In this document: in pieces, positions 1 to 14,600 of the stretch
How positions within the stretch are numbered: position 1 is the first letter of the stretch
Layout of the letters: every line of letters begins with the position of its first letter
Source: Nitrospirota bacterium
GTDB lineage: Bacteria > Nitrospirota > Nitrospiria > Nitrospirales > Nitrospiraceae
DNA length: 48,623 nucleotides
Assembly: GCA_028876065.1 (NCBI GenBank)
Contig: JAGWTI010000014.1
Location: forward strand, 1-48,623
Direction of reading: 5' to 3'
Translations under genes and position numbers: made by a program
Notes under the pieces: generated by a model
Databases searched by the model: none
Told to the model about the DNA's origin: nothing
The model's input: the letters and a program-made list of their open reading frames with translations, nothing else

Positions 1-1
1 T

Positions 2-361
2 ATGTTCATCGAGGTCGAGAGCAATCCCAACTGCGAACAGTCGGTCTTTGTCCGGTTCAAAGAGGCTGGGCCGGCAAGACGGGTCACGCAGGTCCGGAGC
101 TATGAGCAGAACGCGCAAGGGGATTGGTGTTGGGTCACCGGCTGGACGGATGATCAGACGCACCAGCTTTGCCCGGCCTATGCGCAGCTGGTCGAGGATT
201 CCGGGGCTGGCTTGGCCTATGTGGTCTTTGGAGGCCTCTGGGGCATCAGGCTGAAGCCGGTTTCGTCGGCGGAAGAGTGGAATCTGCAGAGTCCCCGGCA
301 ATGGGGCGAGCCCTATCTGTCCCTGGCGGAGGCCAAAGACCTGCGTTTCGAAGAAGCATAG
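2..361 (+). CDS. hypothetical protein, possibly 5'-truncated by the window edge
   Basis: An open frame of 119 residues begins at an ATG one base inside the window, so the true start may lie upstream. The product is acidic and soluble, with several Trp residues (WCWVTGWTDD near residue 42) and no signal peptide or membrane segment. I do not recognise a family. The stop is 23 bases before the next gene on the same strand, so the two may be co-transcribed. The coding call rests on frame length and codon character. Confidence 0.6.
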   Translation: MFIEVESNPNCEQSVFVRFKEAGPARRVTQVRSYEQNAQGDWCWVTGWTDDQTHQLCPAYAQLVEDSGAGLAYVVFGGLWGIRLKPVSSAEEWNLQSPRQWGEPYLSLAEAKDLRFEEA

Positions 362-384
362 ACGAGATCATTGGCGGGAGGGGC

Positions 385-741
385 ATGGCCTGGAAGCTGG
401 TTGCCGACTTTGTCGTCCTTGTCCATCTCCTCTGGATCGGCTTTATCGCGTGCGGCGCCCTCCTGGTCCGGTGGCGCGACTGGGTGAAATGGCTCCATGG
501 GGGAGCCCTGGTATTCAGTGTCTGCCTGCAACTGTTCCACTGGACCTGTCCCCTGACCTGGCTGGAAGTCTGGCTGCGCCGGCAGCATGACCCGGCCTTG
601 ACGTATACGGGAGACTTCCTCGCCCATTATGCTGAGGAATTGGTCTATCTGCAGGTGCCTCCGCTGACGCTGCTGACCGCCACCCTGAGCGTGGCAGGAT
701 TCTCGGCATGGGTGTACTGGCGCGGCTCGCAACCCGCTTGA
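385..741 (+). CDS. DUF2784-type small integral membrane protein
   Basis: This 118-residue protein has three hydrophobic segments, at about residues 5-27, 35-55 and 90-110. The middle part contains the HWTCPLTWLE stretch, which resembles the conserved CPLT-E motif I associate with DUF2784 proteins. The frame stays open upstream to 169, but that extension overlaps the preceding gene and is not membrane-like, so the ATG at 385 after the purine-rich GGCGGGAGGGGC was chosen. The family has no established function. It probably sits in the inner membrane. Confidence 0.75.
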   Translation: MAWKLVADFVVLVHLLWIGFIACGALLVRWRDWVKWLHGGALVFSVCLQLFHWTCPLTWLEVWLRRQHDPALTYTGDFLAHYAEELVYLQVPPLTLLTATLSVAGFSAWVYWRGSQPA

Positions 742-762
742 TCCTACGGGGCGCGGCGCGGG

Positions 763-1581
763 TCACTCGGCATATTTAGGCAGAGGGATTTTCTTGGTCG
801 GCGGCGGCGGGGGAGTCTGCCGGGAAAACTCCTGGGAGAAAGGGTTCAGAATCGGCTCATGCGTGAGCCGTTGGCGCTGTTTGACCAGTTGAATGCTTTG
901 TGCGCTGATCTCCAGCCGGTCGATGGGGGCCTTGAGGGTGAGGAACTCCGGCAGGCCCTGCAGCGTGAACAGTTGGAATGCCAGGGTCCAGTCGAGCTTG
1001 TCCTTGGCCCGCTCGCGTACGATGAAGCGTGCGGCCGGGGACGGCTGGCCTTTGAACACCAGCACCCAGATGTTGGACCGGAACGCCGGCGCCGTCGGTT
1101 CGACCGGCGGGCGGAACTCGGGCACCAGTGAGGCGATCCGCTCGATCGGCACGGCGGGAGAAAACTCGATATCCACCAGATTCACATAGAGCGGCGGAGC
1201 ATCCGATGTGTCGCTCAGATCCGTGATGTAGCCGAAGGAATAGCGGATATCCACGCCGTCCCGTTTGTAGGTGTAGACGTCTTCGCCGTTCTGCGGGGCG
1301 ACCAGCTTCTTGTAGAACTTTTCCCAGTCCGAGAAGGAATAGTAGTTGAACACCCGCAGGGCGGCTTTCCGGTCACGGACGGCCTGGGGTTGGCCCAGCT
1401 TGGCGCGCAGTTCCGCTTGGGACAGACCCAGATAGCCATCCTCGAAAATGGCGGCGGCGAGAAGCTGGCCCGGGCTGAGCAGACACCAAACGAACCCCAG
1501 CGCGCACAGAGTCAACGAGCGCAAAGCGAACCGCCCAAGAAGTGGAAGAGAGGGGCACGAGGGGTTCCGAGTACGCGCCAT
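763..1581 (-). CDS. exported hypothetical protein with an OmlA/BamE-like N-terminal motif
   Basis: The 272-residue product starts with a basic n-region and a hydrophobic core (LCALGFVWCLLSPGQLLAAA), typical of a Sec signal peptide with cleavage near AAA. The segment after the signal, GLSQAELRAKLGQP, resembles the short helix found in SmpA/OmlA/BamE-type envelope proteins, but the rest matches nothing I recognise. The C-terminus is Pro-rich (TPPPPPTKK). The ATG at 1581 was preferred over a TTG at 1596 because a GAGG lies about 10 bases upstream. It is divergent from metH and probably periplasmic or outer-membrane attached. Confidence 0.65.
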   Translation of the reverse strand: MARTRNPSCPSLPLLGRFALRSLTLCALGFVWCLLSPGQLLAAAIFEDGYLGLSQAELRAKLGQPQAVRDRKAALRVFNYYSFSDWEKFYKKLVAPQNGEDVYTYKRDGVDIRYSFGYITDLSDTSDAPPLYVNLVDIEFSPAVPIERIASLVPEFRPPVEPTAPAFRSNIWVLVFKGQPSPAARFIVRERAKDKLDWTLAFQLFTLQGLPEFLTLKAPIDRLEISAQSIQLVKQRQRLTHEPILNPFSQEFSRQTPPPPPTKKIPLPKYAE

Positions 1582-1709
1582 CAAGGAAATCCTCAATGAA
1601 TGCGCATCCTATCCACGGGTCTACGCAATGTCAAGGTTGCGGCCGCGGACAGGTCGTGGCGCAACTTGTCCATGTCTCGGAAGGCCAGGGCCTCCGAGGG
1701 GGCCGCTCC

Positions 1710-1738
1710 TTGCGCGGTTTAGGGTGTTCCAGTATAGT
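1710..1738 (+). promoter_or_regulatory. candidate sigma70-type promoter for metH
   Basis: TTGCGC (1710-1715) and TATAGT (1733-1738) are separated by 17 bases, about 50 bases before the metH start. The match is 4/6 and 5/6 to consensus. No riboswitch fold was recognised in the 190 bases upstream of metH. Confidence 0.4.
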
Positions 1739-1786
1739 GCCAATTCTCTGTGTTTGCGCCATTCTACGACCATATTCTGAGGAGCG

Positions 1787-5488
<3,702 letters not shown>

Positions 5489-5492
5489 CGTG

Positions 5493-5520
5493 CCGGGGCG
5501 CGCAGGTATGCGCGCCCCGG
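5493..5520. terminator. perfect 11-bp hairpin between convergent genes
   Basis: CCGGGGCGCGC (5493-5503) pairs perfectly with GCGCGCCCCGG (5510-5520) around a 6-base loop, between the stops of metH and the opposite-strand gene. There is no U-tract on either side, so it is either a weak bidirectional terminator or an RNA 3'-end stabiliser. Confidence 0.6.
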
Positions 5521-5533
5521 GAGCAAGCCGCGA

Positions 5534-6031
5534 TCAGGCCGAAACAGCGAGCGCTTCGGTGGCCGGCTGACGGGTGACCGCGGATTTGAGGGCCGACTCA
5601 ATCCAGCCGTACCGCTCCTCGGCCCAGGCATTGAACGCATCGGCGTCGGGGAACACGAGATCCCAGGCCCGCGCGGCGTCCAACAGCAGCAGCTGATGCG
5701 GCCGGTTCTCGCCGGGGAAATAGACGACCAGCACGGCGGAGTTGCCGATGAGGCTGATGTCGGTAAAGACGTGGATCATCGCGGAGGCAGGCAGGTCCAC
5801 CGCTCGGGTTGCGGCCTCCACGATGGGGTTGTACACCCGCTGCAGAAACAACGAAATGGACTCGTACGGGGATTTCGATTCGTGCAGCCGGGGATTGGGA
5901 GCCTCGCCGAACAGATTGTCGGTGAAATAGGCGGCGGCTTCCCAGGAAGGCATCGACCCATTGGACATTTGCGATTCGCAGAGATACCCGAGCCAGTTGC
6001 GGGACGCTTGCGGGGCAACACACGTTGGCAT
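5534..6031 (-). CDS. hypothetical protein
   Basis: The 165-residue product has no signal peptide and no membrane segments. The centre has alternating hydrophobic stretches (ISLIGNSAVLVVYF, HQLLLLDAARAWDLVF) that suggest an alpha/beta fold. I do not recognise a family. GAGGAG precedes the ATG at 6031 with 6-base spacing, which supports the start. It is divergent from the hybrid kinase at 6165 and convergent with metH, so it is probably a single-gene unit. Confidence 0.65.
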   Translation of the reverse strand: MPTCVAPQASRNWLGYLCESQMSNGSMPSWEAAAYFTDNLFGEAPNPRLHESKSPYESISLFLQRVYNPIVEAATRAVDLPASAMIHVFTDISLIGNSAVLVVYFPGENRPHQLLLLDAARAWDLVFPDADAFNAWAEERYGWIESALKSAVTRQPATEALAVSA

Positions 6032-6164
6032 GGCACACTCCTCTGCTCGATGGAGAGCGTTGGTTCGGCGTTGAGTTGGAATAGACCGGATTCAGTGCCT
6101 GGCAGGACGAACCCTGAGGACTCACCGGCGTGATCTCGTGCCAGTATAAAACGAGAAGGGGCGG

Positions 6165-9065
<2,901 letters not shown>

Positions 9066-9071
9066 CCGGCA

Positions 9072-10205
9072 TCAACGGAGGCCGGGACTTCCCTGTGGAG
9101 AACGAGTGTCCCCCGGATCGTTGTGCTGGCGTTTGATCAGCAGCACGTCGTCCATCGAGGCGAGGAACGTATCCAGCAGCGCCGCGTCGAAATGCGTGCC
9201 TCGTTGCTGGCGCATGATGTCCATGGCCTGGTCCGGGGGAAAGGCCGGCTTGTAGACGCGTTTGGTCGTGAGGGCGTCGAACGCATCGGCCACGGCGACG
9301 ATGCGACCTTCAAGGGGGATGGCCTCGCCGACTAATCCTTTCGGGTATCCGCTGCCGTCGAATTTTTCATGGTGGGTAAGGGCGATGGTCGCCGCCAATC
9401 GCAACAGCTCGGAGTCGGACCCCTCGAGAATCCTGTAGCCCATCTCGGTGTGGCGCGTGATGGCGTCGAATTCCTCGGGCGTAAAGAGCCCGGGTTTGAG
9501 GAGGATATGATCCGGCGTGCCGATTTTGCCGATGTCGTGCATCGGGCTGGCGATGCGGATGAGCTCGCACCGTTCCTCCGCCAGCCCATAGCGGCGCGCC
9601 AGCAGGGCGGAGTAGTGGCTCATGCGTCGAATATGCTGGGCGGTGGCGTTGTCGCGGAATTCGGCGGCGATCGCCAGGCGCTGGACCGTTTCTTCTTGGG
9701 ACAGGCGGAGGCTTTGCTCGGCGCCTTGGAGGCGTGTAATGGCCTGGCGCAACTCGGCCGTCCGTTCTCGGACCATTTGTTCAAGGTGTTCCCGGTGGGC
9801 TTGGTTCTCGATTTCGAGTCGCCGCCGGCGCAGCGCGTTGGCGATATTGATGAGGATCTCGTTGGTTTCGAACGGCTTCAGGATGTAGCCGTAGGCGCCG
9901 GACTCCAGGGCCATGTTGGCCAGTTGGGGGTCGTCCAGCCCCGTCACCATCACCGCCGCGGTCTGCGGGTACTCTTTCAGGATTTGCCGAACCAAGTCCA
10001 GACCCGATTCGCCCGGCATATTCACGTCGCACAGAATCAGGGCGAACTCCTGTTTGCCCAGTTGGCGGCGGGCTTCCTGGGCGTCCGCTGCGAGGGTGCA
10101 GGTATAGCCGTAGCCTTCGAGGAGGCGGCCTAACAGGCGTCGCGTCGCGTCTTCGTCTTCGACGATGAGGATGTTGGCGGCTTGGTCTGGTGCGAGTTTC
10201 GGCAT
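9072..10205 (-). CDS. response regulator with HD-GYP cyclic-di-GMP phosphodiesterase output
   Basis: The 377-residue protein has a receiver domain (about 10-125) with phospho-acceptor Asp60 in LILCDVNMPG and conserved Lys110. A coiled-coil linker spans about 130-172 and an HD-GYP domain about 173-360. The metal-binding HD is His223-Asp224 (PMHDIGKIG), HHE follows at 278-280 and the GYP signature is at 286-288, so the domain looks catalytically intact. Enzymes of this type hydrolyse c-di-GMP. The gene is convergent with the hybrid kinase ending at 9065. An intact HD-GYP output next to a hybrid kinase suggests a phosphorelay controlling c-di-GMP, which is an inference from position only. Confidence 0.93.
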   Translation of the reverse strand: MPKLAPDQAANILIVEDEDATRRLLGRLLEGYGYTCTLAADAQEARRQLGKQEFALILCDVNMPGESGLDLVRQILKEYPQTAAVMVTGLDDPQLANMALESGAYGYILKPFETNEILINIANALRRRRLEIENQAHREHLEQMVRERTAELRQAITRLQGAEQSLRLSQEETVQRLAIAAEFRDNATAQHIRRMSHYSALLARRYGLAEERCELIRIASPMHDIGKIGTPDHILLKPGLFTPEEFDAITRHTEMGYRILEGSDSELLRLAATIALTHHEKFDGSGYPKGLVGEAIPLEGRIVAVADAFDALTTKRVYKPAFPPDQAMDIMRQQRGTHFDAALLDTFLASMDDVLLIKRQHNDPGDTRSPQGSPGLR

Positions 10206-10231
10206 AGACGGTTCACGGTCCTCGTCAATGC

Positions 10232-10258
10232 ATTATAGATCAGGAGCCCCCCAGTCAA
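10232..10258 (-). promoter_or_regulatory. candidate promoter for the HD-GYP regulator
   Basis: On the minus strand TTGACT (10258-10253) and a perfect TATAAT (10237-10232) lie 15 bases apart, 27 bases upstream of the ATG at 10205. The spacing is short for sigma70. Confidence 0.45.
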
Positions 10259-10336
10259 CCAGCAAATGCGCAAATGCGGCGGGGCGAGGCGCGCTCGAAG
10301 AGTTGCCAACGATGCGGGATCCGGCTAGGTTGTACC

Positions 10337-10510
10337 GTGCCCTACGTCTTTCCGAATGAAACGTGGTTCGCGCTCGGGGTTGGCCTGCTGATCCTGGGCC
10401 TTCTGGTGGTTCGGATCCGACTGGCCCGACGCCGCCGTTTCCACGGGATGGCCCGTGTCTCCGACGAGCCGTCCCGCTCGGTGTCCGAGGAGCCCGGCTC
10501 ATCGAATTGA
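10337..10510 (+). CDS. small single-pass membrane protein
   Basis: A 57-residue product from a GTG at 10337 has one transmembrane helix (WFALGVGLLILGLLVVRIRL), a following basic stretch (RLARRRRF) that would keep the C-terminus in the cytoplasm, and a Ser/Glu-rich tail. The frame is open back to an ATG at 10274, but that extension has two Cys, is not hydrophobic and lacks a Shine-Dalgarno. No family is recognised. It precedes rph by 57 bases. Confidence 0.45.
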   Translation: MPYVFPNETWFALGVGLLILGLLVVRIRLARRRRFHGMARVSDEPSRSVSEEPGSSN

Positions 10511-10567
10511 GCTTTTCTCCATCCGTGCTTTCCTTTATAATTCGCCGCAGATTCTGAGGAGGGCGTT

Positions 10568-11311
10568 ATGAATCAGGCCGCACGGCTCTTGCGCCAGGAT
10601 GGGCGCCGGAAGGATCAGCTCAGGCCCGTCAAGATTACGCGGGATTTCATCAAGTGGGCCGAAGGCTCCGTGCTGATCGAAATGGGCGCCACCAAGGTCA
10701 TCTGCACGGCCTCGATCGAGGAAAAGGTGCCGCCCTTTCTCCGGGACAAGGGGCGAGGGTGGGTGACGGCCGAATATGCCATGATTCCTCGGGCCACACA
10801 TGAACGAACCCAGCGCGAGGCGGCCAAAGGCAAGCAGGGGGGGCGCACGTTGGAAATCCAGCGGCTGGTCGGGCGCGCGTTGCGGGCGGTGACCGATATG
10901 GAGCAGATGGGCGAACGGTCCATTTGGATCGATTGCGACGTGATTCAGGCGGACGGCGGAACCCGAACGGCGTCCATTACCGGCTCGTTCATCGCGCTGG
11001 CCGATGCGATGGCGGTCCTCAAGACCAAGGGGCTCATCAAGGCGCGTCCGCTGACGGACTATCTGGCCGCGGTGAGCGTCGGCCGCGTGGGCGGCGAGGT
11101 CTTCGTCGATCTGGCGTACGAGGAAGACTCGCGCGCCGAAGTGGATATGAATCTGGTGATGACGGGCAATGGCCGCTTTGTGGAGGTTCAGGGGACTGCC
11201 GAGCGGTTGCCGTTCGCCAAAAAGGACCTGGACGAGTTTTTGACCGTGGGCGGGCATGCGATTCAGGAACTGGTCGCGTTGCAAAAAGAACTGGTGGGGA
11301 ATTTGGCGTAA
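10568..11311 (+). CDS. rph: ribonuclease PH
   Basis: RNase PH is a phosphorolytic 3'-5' exoribonuclease that trims the 3' ends of tRNA precursors, releasing nucleoside diphosphates. The 247-residue length is typical. Recognisable stretches are the N-terminal [49 protein letters not shown] and the phosphate-site region [26 protein letters not shown] Shine-Dalgarno precedes the ATG, and a TATAAT at 10536-10541 lies just upstream without a clear -35 box. It is followed after one base by rdgB, a common bacterial pairing. Confidence 0.97.
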   Translation: MNQAARLLRQDGRRKDQLRPVKITRDFIKWAEGSVLIEMGATKVICTASIEEKVPPFLRDKGRGWVTAEYAMIPRATHERTQREAAKGKQGGRTLEIQRLVGRALRAVTDMEQMGERSIWIDCDVIQADGGTRTASITGSFIALADAMAVLKTKGLIKARPLTDYLAAVSVGRVGGEVFVDLAYEEDSRAEVDMNLVMTGNGRFVEVQGTAERLPFAKKDLDEFLTVGGHAIQELVALQKELVGNLA

Positions 11312-11312
11312 C

Positions 11313-11930
11313 ATGCCTGTCAGCACGGAGCTGGTTTTGGCCACGCGGAATCCGCATAAAGGCGTCGAACTGGCCGCGCTCCTGGCCGATCTGGGCATAC
11401 GGATCAGAACGTTGGACGAGTTTCCCGGCGCCCCAGACGTGATCGAGGACGGCGACACCTGCCGGGCCAATGCGATCAAGAAGGCCAAGGCCGTTGCGCG
11501 CTATACAAAGCTGCCTGCGGTGGCCGATGATACGGGCTTGATGGTCGATGCGTTGGACGGACGCCCCGGTGTCTATGCGGCGCGGTATGCGGGAGCGGGC
11601 GCGACGTATACGGACAATTGGCAAAAGTTGCTGCGGGAACTGGCGGGGGTGCCGCCGGAGAGGCGTCGGGCCCGGTTCGTCACGGCGGCGGCGCTTGCCT
11701 GTCCGGAAACGGAGCGGGTTGATGTGGTAGAAGGAGAGCTGGAGGGGCTGATCGCCGAAGCGCCGGCCGGCGATCGAGGATTCGGGTACGACCCGGTGTT
11801 TTGTGTCCCGGAACTCGGGAAGACGCTGGCCCAGCTGACCCCGGAGGAAAAAAATCGCGTCAGCCACAGGGCCAGGGCCTTTGCCAAGGTCAAAGAACTC
11901 TTGAGAAGAAAGCTTCCGAGGAGTAAATAA
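11313..11930 (+). CDS. rdgB: non-canonical purine NTP pyrophosphatase (RdgB/HAM1 family)
   Basis: This enzyme hydrolyses ITP, dITP and XTP to monophosphates and so keeps deaminated purines out of DNA and RNA. The 205-residue product has the family's opening ELVLATRNPHKG, the active-site block ADDTGLMVDALDGRPGVYAA, and FGYDPVF near residue 150. The start at 11313 gives the typical N-terminus; the frame is open upstream but overlaps rph. It is translationally close to rph (one-base gap) and almost certainly in its operon. The C-terminus is basic (RRKLPRSK). Confidence 0.96.
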   Translation: MPVSTELVLATRNPHKGVELAALLADLGIRIRTLDEFPGAPDVIEDGDTCRANAIKKAKAVARYTKLPAVADDTGLMVDALDGRPGVYAARYAGAGATYTDNWQKLLRELAGVPPERRRARFVTAAALACPETERVDVVEGELEGLIAEAPAGDRGFGYDPVFCVPELGKTLAQLTPEEKNRVSHRARAFAKVKELLRRKLPRSK

Positions 11931-11983
11931 AGCGGGCGTCAACCTTTTCCGGCATGAAATCATCGATGCATGATCTAAGGGGG

Positions 11984-12036
11984 AGCGAGCGTCGGTGTTT
12001 CGAACGCCGATGCCTGTATACGAGCTAAGTAACGTC
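11984..12036. repeat. 53-bp direct repeat, copy 1
   Basis: This copy begins AGCGAGCGTCGGTGTTTCGA and ends GAGCTAAGTAACGTC. The second copy starts 109 bases later at 12093; they differ at only a few positions near the centre. Confidence 0.85.
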
Positions 12037-12092
12037 AAATGATGGGCTTCGACCATATTCGGCTTCAAACTGCATTGCCTGTGCTAAGCGTT

Positions 12093-12145
12093 AGCGAGCG
12101 TCGGTGTTTCGATTAGCCGATGCCTGTAAACGAGCTAAGTAACGT

Positions 12146-12146
<1 letters not shown>
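12093..12146. repeat. 53-bp direct repeat, copy 2, abutting tRNA-Pro
   Basis: It is nearly identical to 11984-12036, with an ATTAG/ACG difference and one A/T change. Its last base is the first base of tRNA-Pro, so the repeat forms the immediate 5' flank (leader and possible promoter region) of the tRNA gene. Confidence 0.85.
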
Positions 12147-12224
<78 letters not shown>

Positions 12225-12243
12225 AACGTGGAATGGGCTTTGA

Positions 12244-12372
12244 AGAGGATTTGAAGCCGGCGAGCGCCGACCGAATAGGGAGGAAGAGGCTATGTCGGCC
12301 CGGCAGCGAGCTGGCCGGTCGGAGGCGCAGGCGGAGCCTGACGCTGGAGACCTAATCCTCTCGCCCCGACCA
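12244..12372 (+). other. structured segment ending in a 19-bp copy of the tRNA-Pro 3' end
   Basis: Bases 12354-12372 repeat exactly the last 19 bases of tRNA-Pro (12204-12222), 150 bp away. Just upstream AGAGGATT (12244-12251) can pair with AATCCTCT (12354-12361). Inside, GCCGACCG can pair with CGGTCGG, giving an extended hairpin. This could be an attachment-site scar from a tRNA-targeting element or a structured RNA. No integrase gene is nearby. The rest of the 440-base stretch between the two tRNA genes holds another stem (TCCGCCGGC 12390-12398 with GCCGGCGGA 12424-12432) and no convincing gene. Confidence 0.6.
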
Positions 12373-12661
12373 TACCAAACTTCGTTTGATCCGCCGGCTC
12401 TTCATCGCTTTATCGTAATTGATGCCGGCGGAGAAACCCCTCACCGTAATCCGAGGGGATTAATTGATTTGGCTCGTCGTTTGGCGCGACAGGCGCTCGC
12501 CGACGGCTGGTAATCAGGCAGTGCCGCGCCAGCAAGACTGTGATTCAGTCGTTGCGAAGCAACACCGCTTCCGGTGTGTGCTTGCCACGGTCGAAAGGGA
12601 TATCTGACGCGCCATTGCCCGATACTTCACCGTCGGAGCGCTTCTCTCGCGTCAAGAAATA

Positions 12662-12738
<77 letters not shown>

Positions 12739-12812
12739 GGCTCAGGTTTGGCGGCCAGCGACCGAAGAGGGAAATGTGGGAATGGGCGAGGTTTGGGCGT
12801 AAGGCGACGATC

Positions 12813-13205
12813 ATGGCAAGTACACCGGCAGCCGGCACCGTTCTTCTGGTTGAGGATGAACCGGAAATTAGACGGTTCATCGTCAAAGTCCTTGCGACGC
12901 AAGGGTACGTGGTCTTGGAAGCCCACGACGGGGGGCAGGCCCTTGCGCTGTGCCGGCAACACCCGGGCCCCATCCACCTGCTGCTCACGGATGTGGTGAT
13001 TCCGGATATGAGCGGTCCGAAGCTGGCCGACAATATCCAGATGCTGCGTCCGCAGATTCGGCTCCTTTACATTTCCGCCTTCGACAACGGGTTGGTCCAG
13101 CGGAACTTTGGCATGAATGCGGGGGCGACCTTTCTTCAGAAGCCGTTTGACGCCGAGGACTTGTTGAAAAAGGTTCGCAGCGTTTTCATGGCTGAAGGGC
13201 AGTGA
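12813..13205 (+). CDS. single-domain response regulator (receiver only)
   Basis: The 130-residue protein is a bare CheY-like receiver. It has the acidic pocket VEDEPE (about 13-18), phospho-acceptor Asp60 in HLLLTDVVIP, a Ser/Thr-position Ser near ISAFDN, and the conserved Lys in FLQKPFD (about 110). There is no output domain, so it probably relays phosphate. It resembles the C-terminal receiver of the hybrid kinase at 32675 (shared PIHLLL-D-MSGP pattern). The ATG at 12813 gives the normal receiver N-terminus. Directly downstream is a fragment that looks like the linker of a PAS kinase, suggesting it once had a partner kinase here. Confidence 0.88.
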   Translation: MASTPAAGTVLLVEDEPEIRRFIVKVLATQGYVVLEAHDGGQALALCRQHPGPIHLLLTDVVIPDMSGPKLADNIQMLRPQIRLLYISAFDNGLVQRNFGMNAGATFLQKPFDAEDLLKKVRSVFMAEGQ

Positions 13206-13312
13206 CCGTCCGGGGGCGCCGTTCTTTCTCCGGGGCGGCCGTGCTCCGGGACATTGCGGCGCGCAAACGATCGGAAATGGAGCGGGAGCGGTTGGTGAGG
13301 GACCCGCCAACG
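13202..13312 (+). pseudogene. remnant of a PAS sensor-kinase gene
   Basis: The frame beginning at the GTG at 13202, which overlaps the previous stop, reads AAVLRDIAARKRSEMERERL. This closely resembles the end of a PAS domain and the following linker in S-box sensor kinases (compare SIQDITERKRAEE in the kinase at 32675). No PAS core precedes it and no kinase domain follows; the frame soon becomes nondescript and runs into the 3' end of the opposite-strand gene. I read it as a decayed fragment. Confidence 0.5.
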
Positions 13313-13365
13313 TCGTTTGCCGAAGCCTCAGCGGACTCACGGCATCTTCATCGGGACTCGGCGAG

Positions 13366-13665
13366 TCAGTGCCCGTACCGCAGGCGGGTGCCGTGCAGGA
13401 GCGACAACTCGATTTCCGCTGCGGAGAGTTCGCGAGGGAAGTAGGCCCCGGATACTTTCGCCGCATTGATGCTGGCGCCTTCCATGCGGCAGTTCCTGAA
13501 ATCCACCCCTCGCAGGTCCACGTTCCGAAAGTCGCAGCCCTTCAGGTCCGCTGTATCCCCCGTGGCCTTCTTGGCATTGAATTCTTTGATATTCCCGTCC
13601 CGCAACAACTGGTACATGTTGTCGGCCGGGGTCCTGAGCCCGCCCCTGGTCATAGTCGTAGGCAT
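13366..13665 (-). CDS. small pentapeptide-repeat protein
   Basis: The 99-residue protein contains pentapeptide-like units from about residue 42 to 75, where A(D/N)LXX-type repeats place Leu, Phe or Val every five residues (ADLKG CDFRN VDLRG VDFRN CRMEG ASINA AKVSG). Such repeats fold as a right-handed beta-helix; the function here is unknown. The N-terminal 40 residues are polar, and the tail (LSAAEIELSLLHGTRLRYGH) follows the repeats. GGGAGG lies upstream of the ATG at 13665. It is divergent from mutY. Confidence 0.8.
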   Translation of the reverse strand: MPTTMTRGGLRTPADNMYQLLRDGNIKEFNAKKATGDTADLKGCDFRNVDLRGVDFRNCRMEGASINAAKVSGAYFPRELSAAEIELSLLHGTRLRYGH

Positions 13666-13789
13666 GCGGCCTCCCTGGAAACGCTTCGCCTGAAGAACCT
13701 TTCCTCCTCTTGTCGGCACAGTGCGGCTGATTCTTGAGCGGGTCGGTCCTGGGCCTGGCCGCCCGTTGATTTGGCATCGTGGGCGGAGT

Positions 13790-14542
13790 ATGGTTTGGGC
13801 GAGTATGGGCCTGCAAACGCCTCGGCCGAGACGAACCCAGAAGCGCAAGCGCGCCAAGGACGCGGCGCAATCCGTGCGGGTTGCGCCGGGAGCCAAGCGG
13901 CGCTTTCAGACGCGCCTCCTCAAATGGTACCGGGAACACGGGCGGGACCTGCCGTGGCGGAAGACGTCCGACCCTTACAAGATCCTGGTGTCCGAGGTCA
14001 TGCTCCAACAAACCCAGGTCGACCGGGTGATCCCCAAGTACCACGAATTCCTCGATCGGTACCCGTCGTTCCATGCCCTGGCTCAAGCGCCGGTCGAGGA
14101 GGTGCGAAAGACCTGGTATCCGCTCGGCTACAACATCCGCCCCCATCGTCTGCACGGGATCGCCTGCGAAACGGTGGCCCGGTACGGAGGTGCGTTGCCC
14201 AGCGATCCGGAGGAACTGCTGTCGTTCAAGGGAATCGGCCGCTATACGGCCGGAGCCGTTCGATCCTTCGCCTTCAACGAAGACGCCGCGATTCTGGACA
14301 CGAACGTGATGCGGGTCCTTCACCGGGTCTTTGTCGGGACGGGCGACCCCAAGGCGCAAAAACCCCGGCTCTGGGCCCTCTCCGAGGCGCTGGTTCCCAA
14401 GGGGAAAGGCTATGACTTCAATCAAGCGTTGATGGACTTCGGGGCGCTGCTGTGCACGGCCCGCGCTCCTTATTGTCTGCTCTGTCCGATGAAGTCGTTC
14501 TGCAAGAGCTATCCGTTCGACGGGAAAAAGCGTGATCGGTAA
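13790..14542 (+). CDS. mutY: A/G-specific adenine glycosylase (MutY) lacking the C-terminal Nudix-like domain
   Basis: MutY removes adenine mispaired with 8-oxoguanine. The 250-residue product has the glycosylase core: SEVMLQQTQVDRV with the catalytic Glu, the helix-hairpin-helix LLSFKGIGRYTAGAV, catalytic Asp in ILDTNVMRVLHR, and the iron-sulfur cluster cysteines C-X6-C-X2-C-X5-C at CTARAPYCLLCPMKSFC near the C-terminus. Usual MutY proteins run about 350 residues with a C-terminal domain that recognises 8-oxoG; that domain is absent. A free-standing Nudix protein follows 58 bases later. The start is uncertain between ATGs at 13790 and 13805; the N-terminal 30 residues are basic. Confidence 0.88.
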   Translation: MVWASMGLQTPRPRRTQKRKRAKDAAQSVRVAPGAKRRFQTRLLKWYREHGRDLPWRKTSDPYKILVSEVMLQQTQVDRVIPKYHEFLDRYPSFHALAQAPVEEVRKTWYPLGYNIRPHRLHGIACETVARYGGALPSDPEELLSFKGIGRYTAGAVRSFAFNEDAAILDTNVMRVLHRVFVGTGDPKAQKPRLWALSEALVPKGKGYDFNQALMDFGALLCTARAPYCLLCPMKSFCKSYPFDGKKRDR

Positions 14543-14600
14543 ACAGTCGTCAGTTTTCAGCATGAATATTCAAAGTCCGGAAACTGCCAACTGAGCACTG

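Noticed and set aside
1597-1786. Possible cobalamin or SAM riboswitch upstream of metH
   Set aside because: I looked for a B12 box and for SAM-I type conserved helices and saw neither; only a plausible promoter is present.
12292-12513. Open frame of 73 codons between the tRNA genes, ending in LARRLARQALADGW
   Set aside because: It begins inside the structured tRNA-Pro copy segment, has no Shine-Dalgarno, and its first third is compositionally odd. The last 35 residues look protein-like, so it could be the tail of a decayed gene, but I cannot support a start or a family.
14543-14600. Inverted CAGTTTTC/GGAAACTG around the mutY-Nudix gap as a terminator
   Set aside because: The stem is short with a long loop and there is no T-tract; the two genes probably stay in one transcript.
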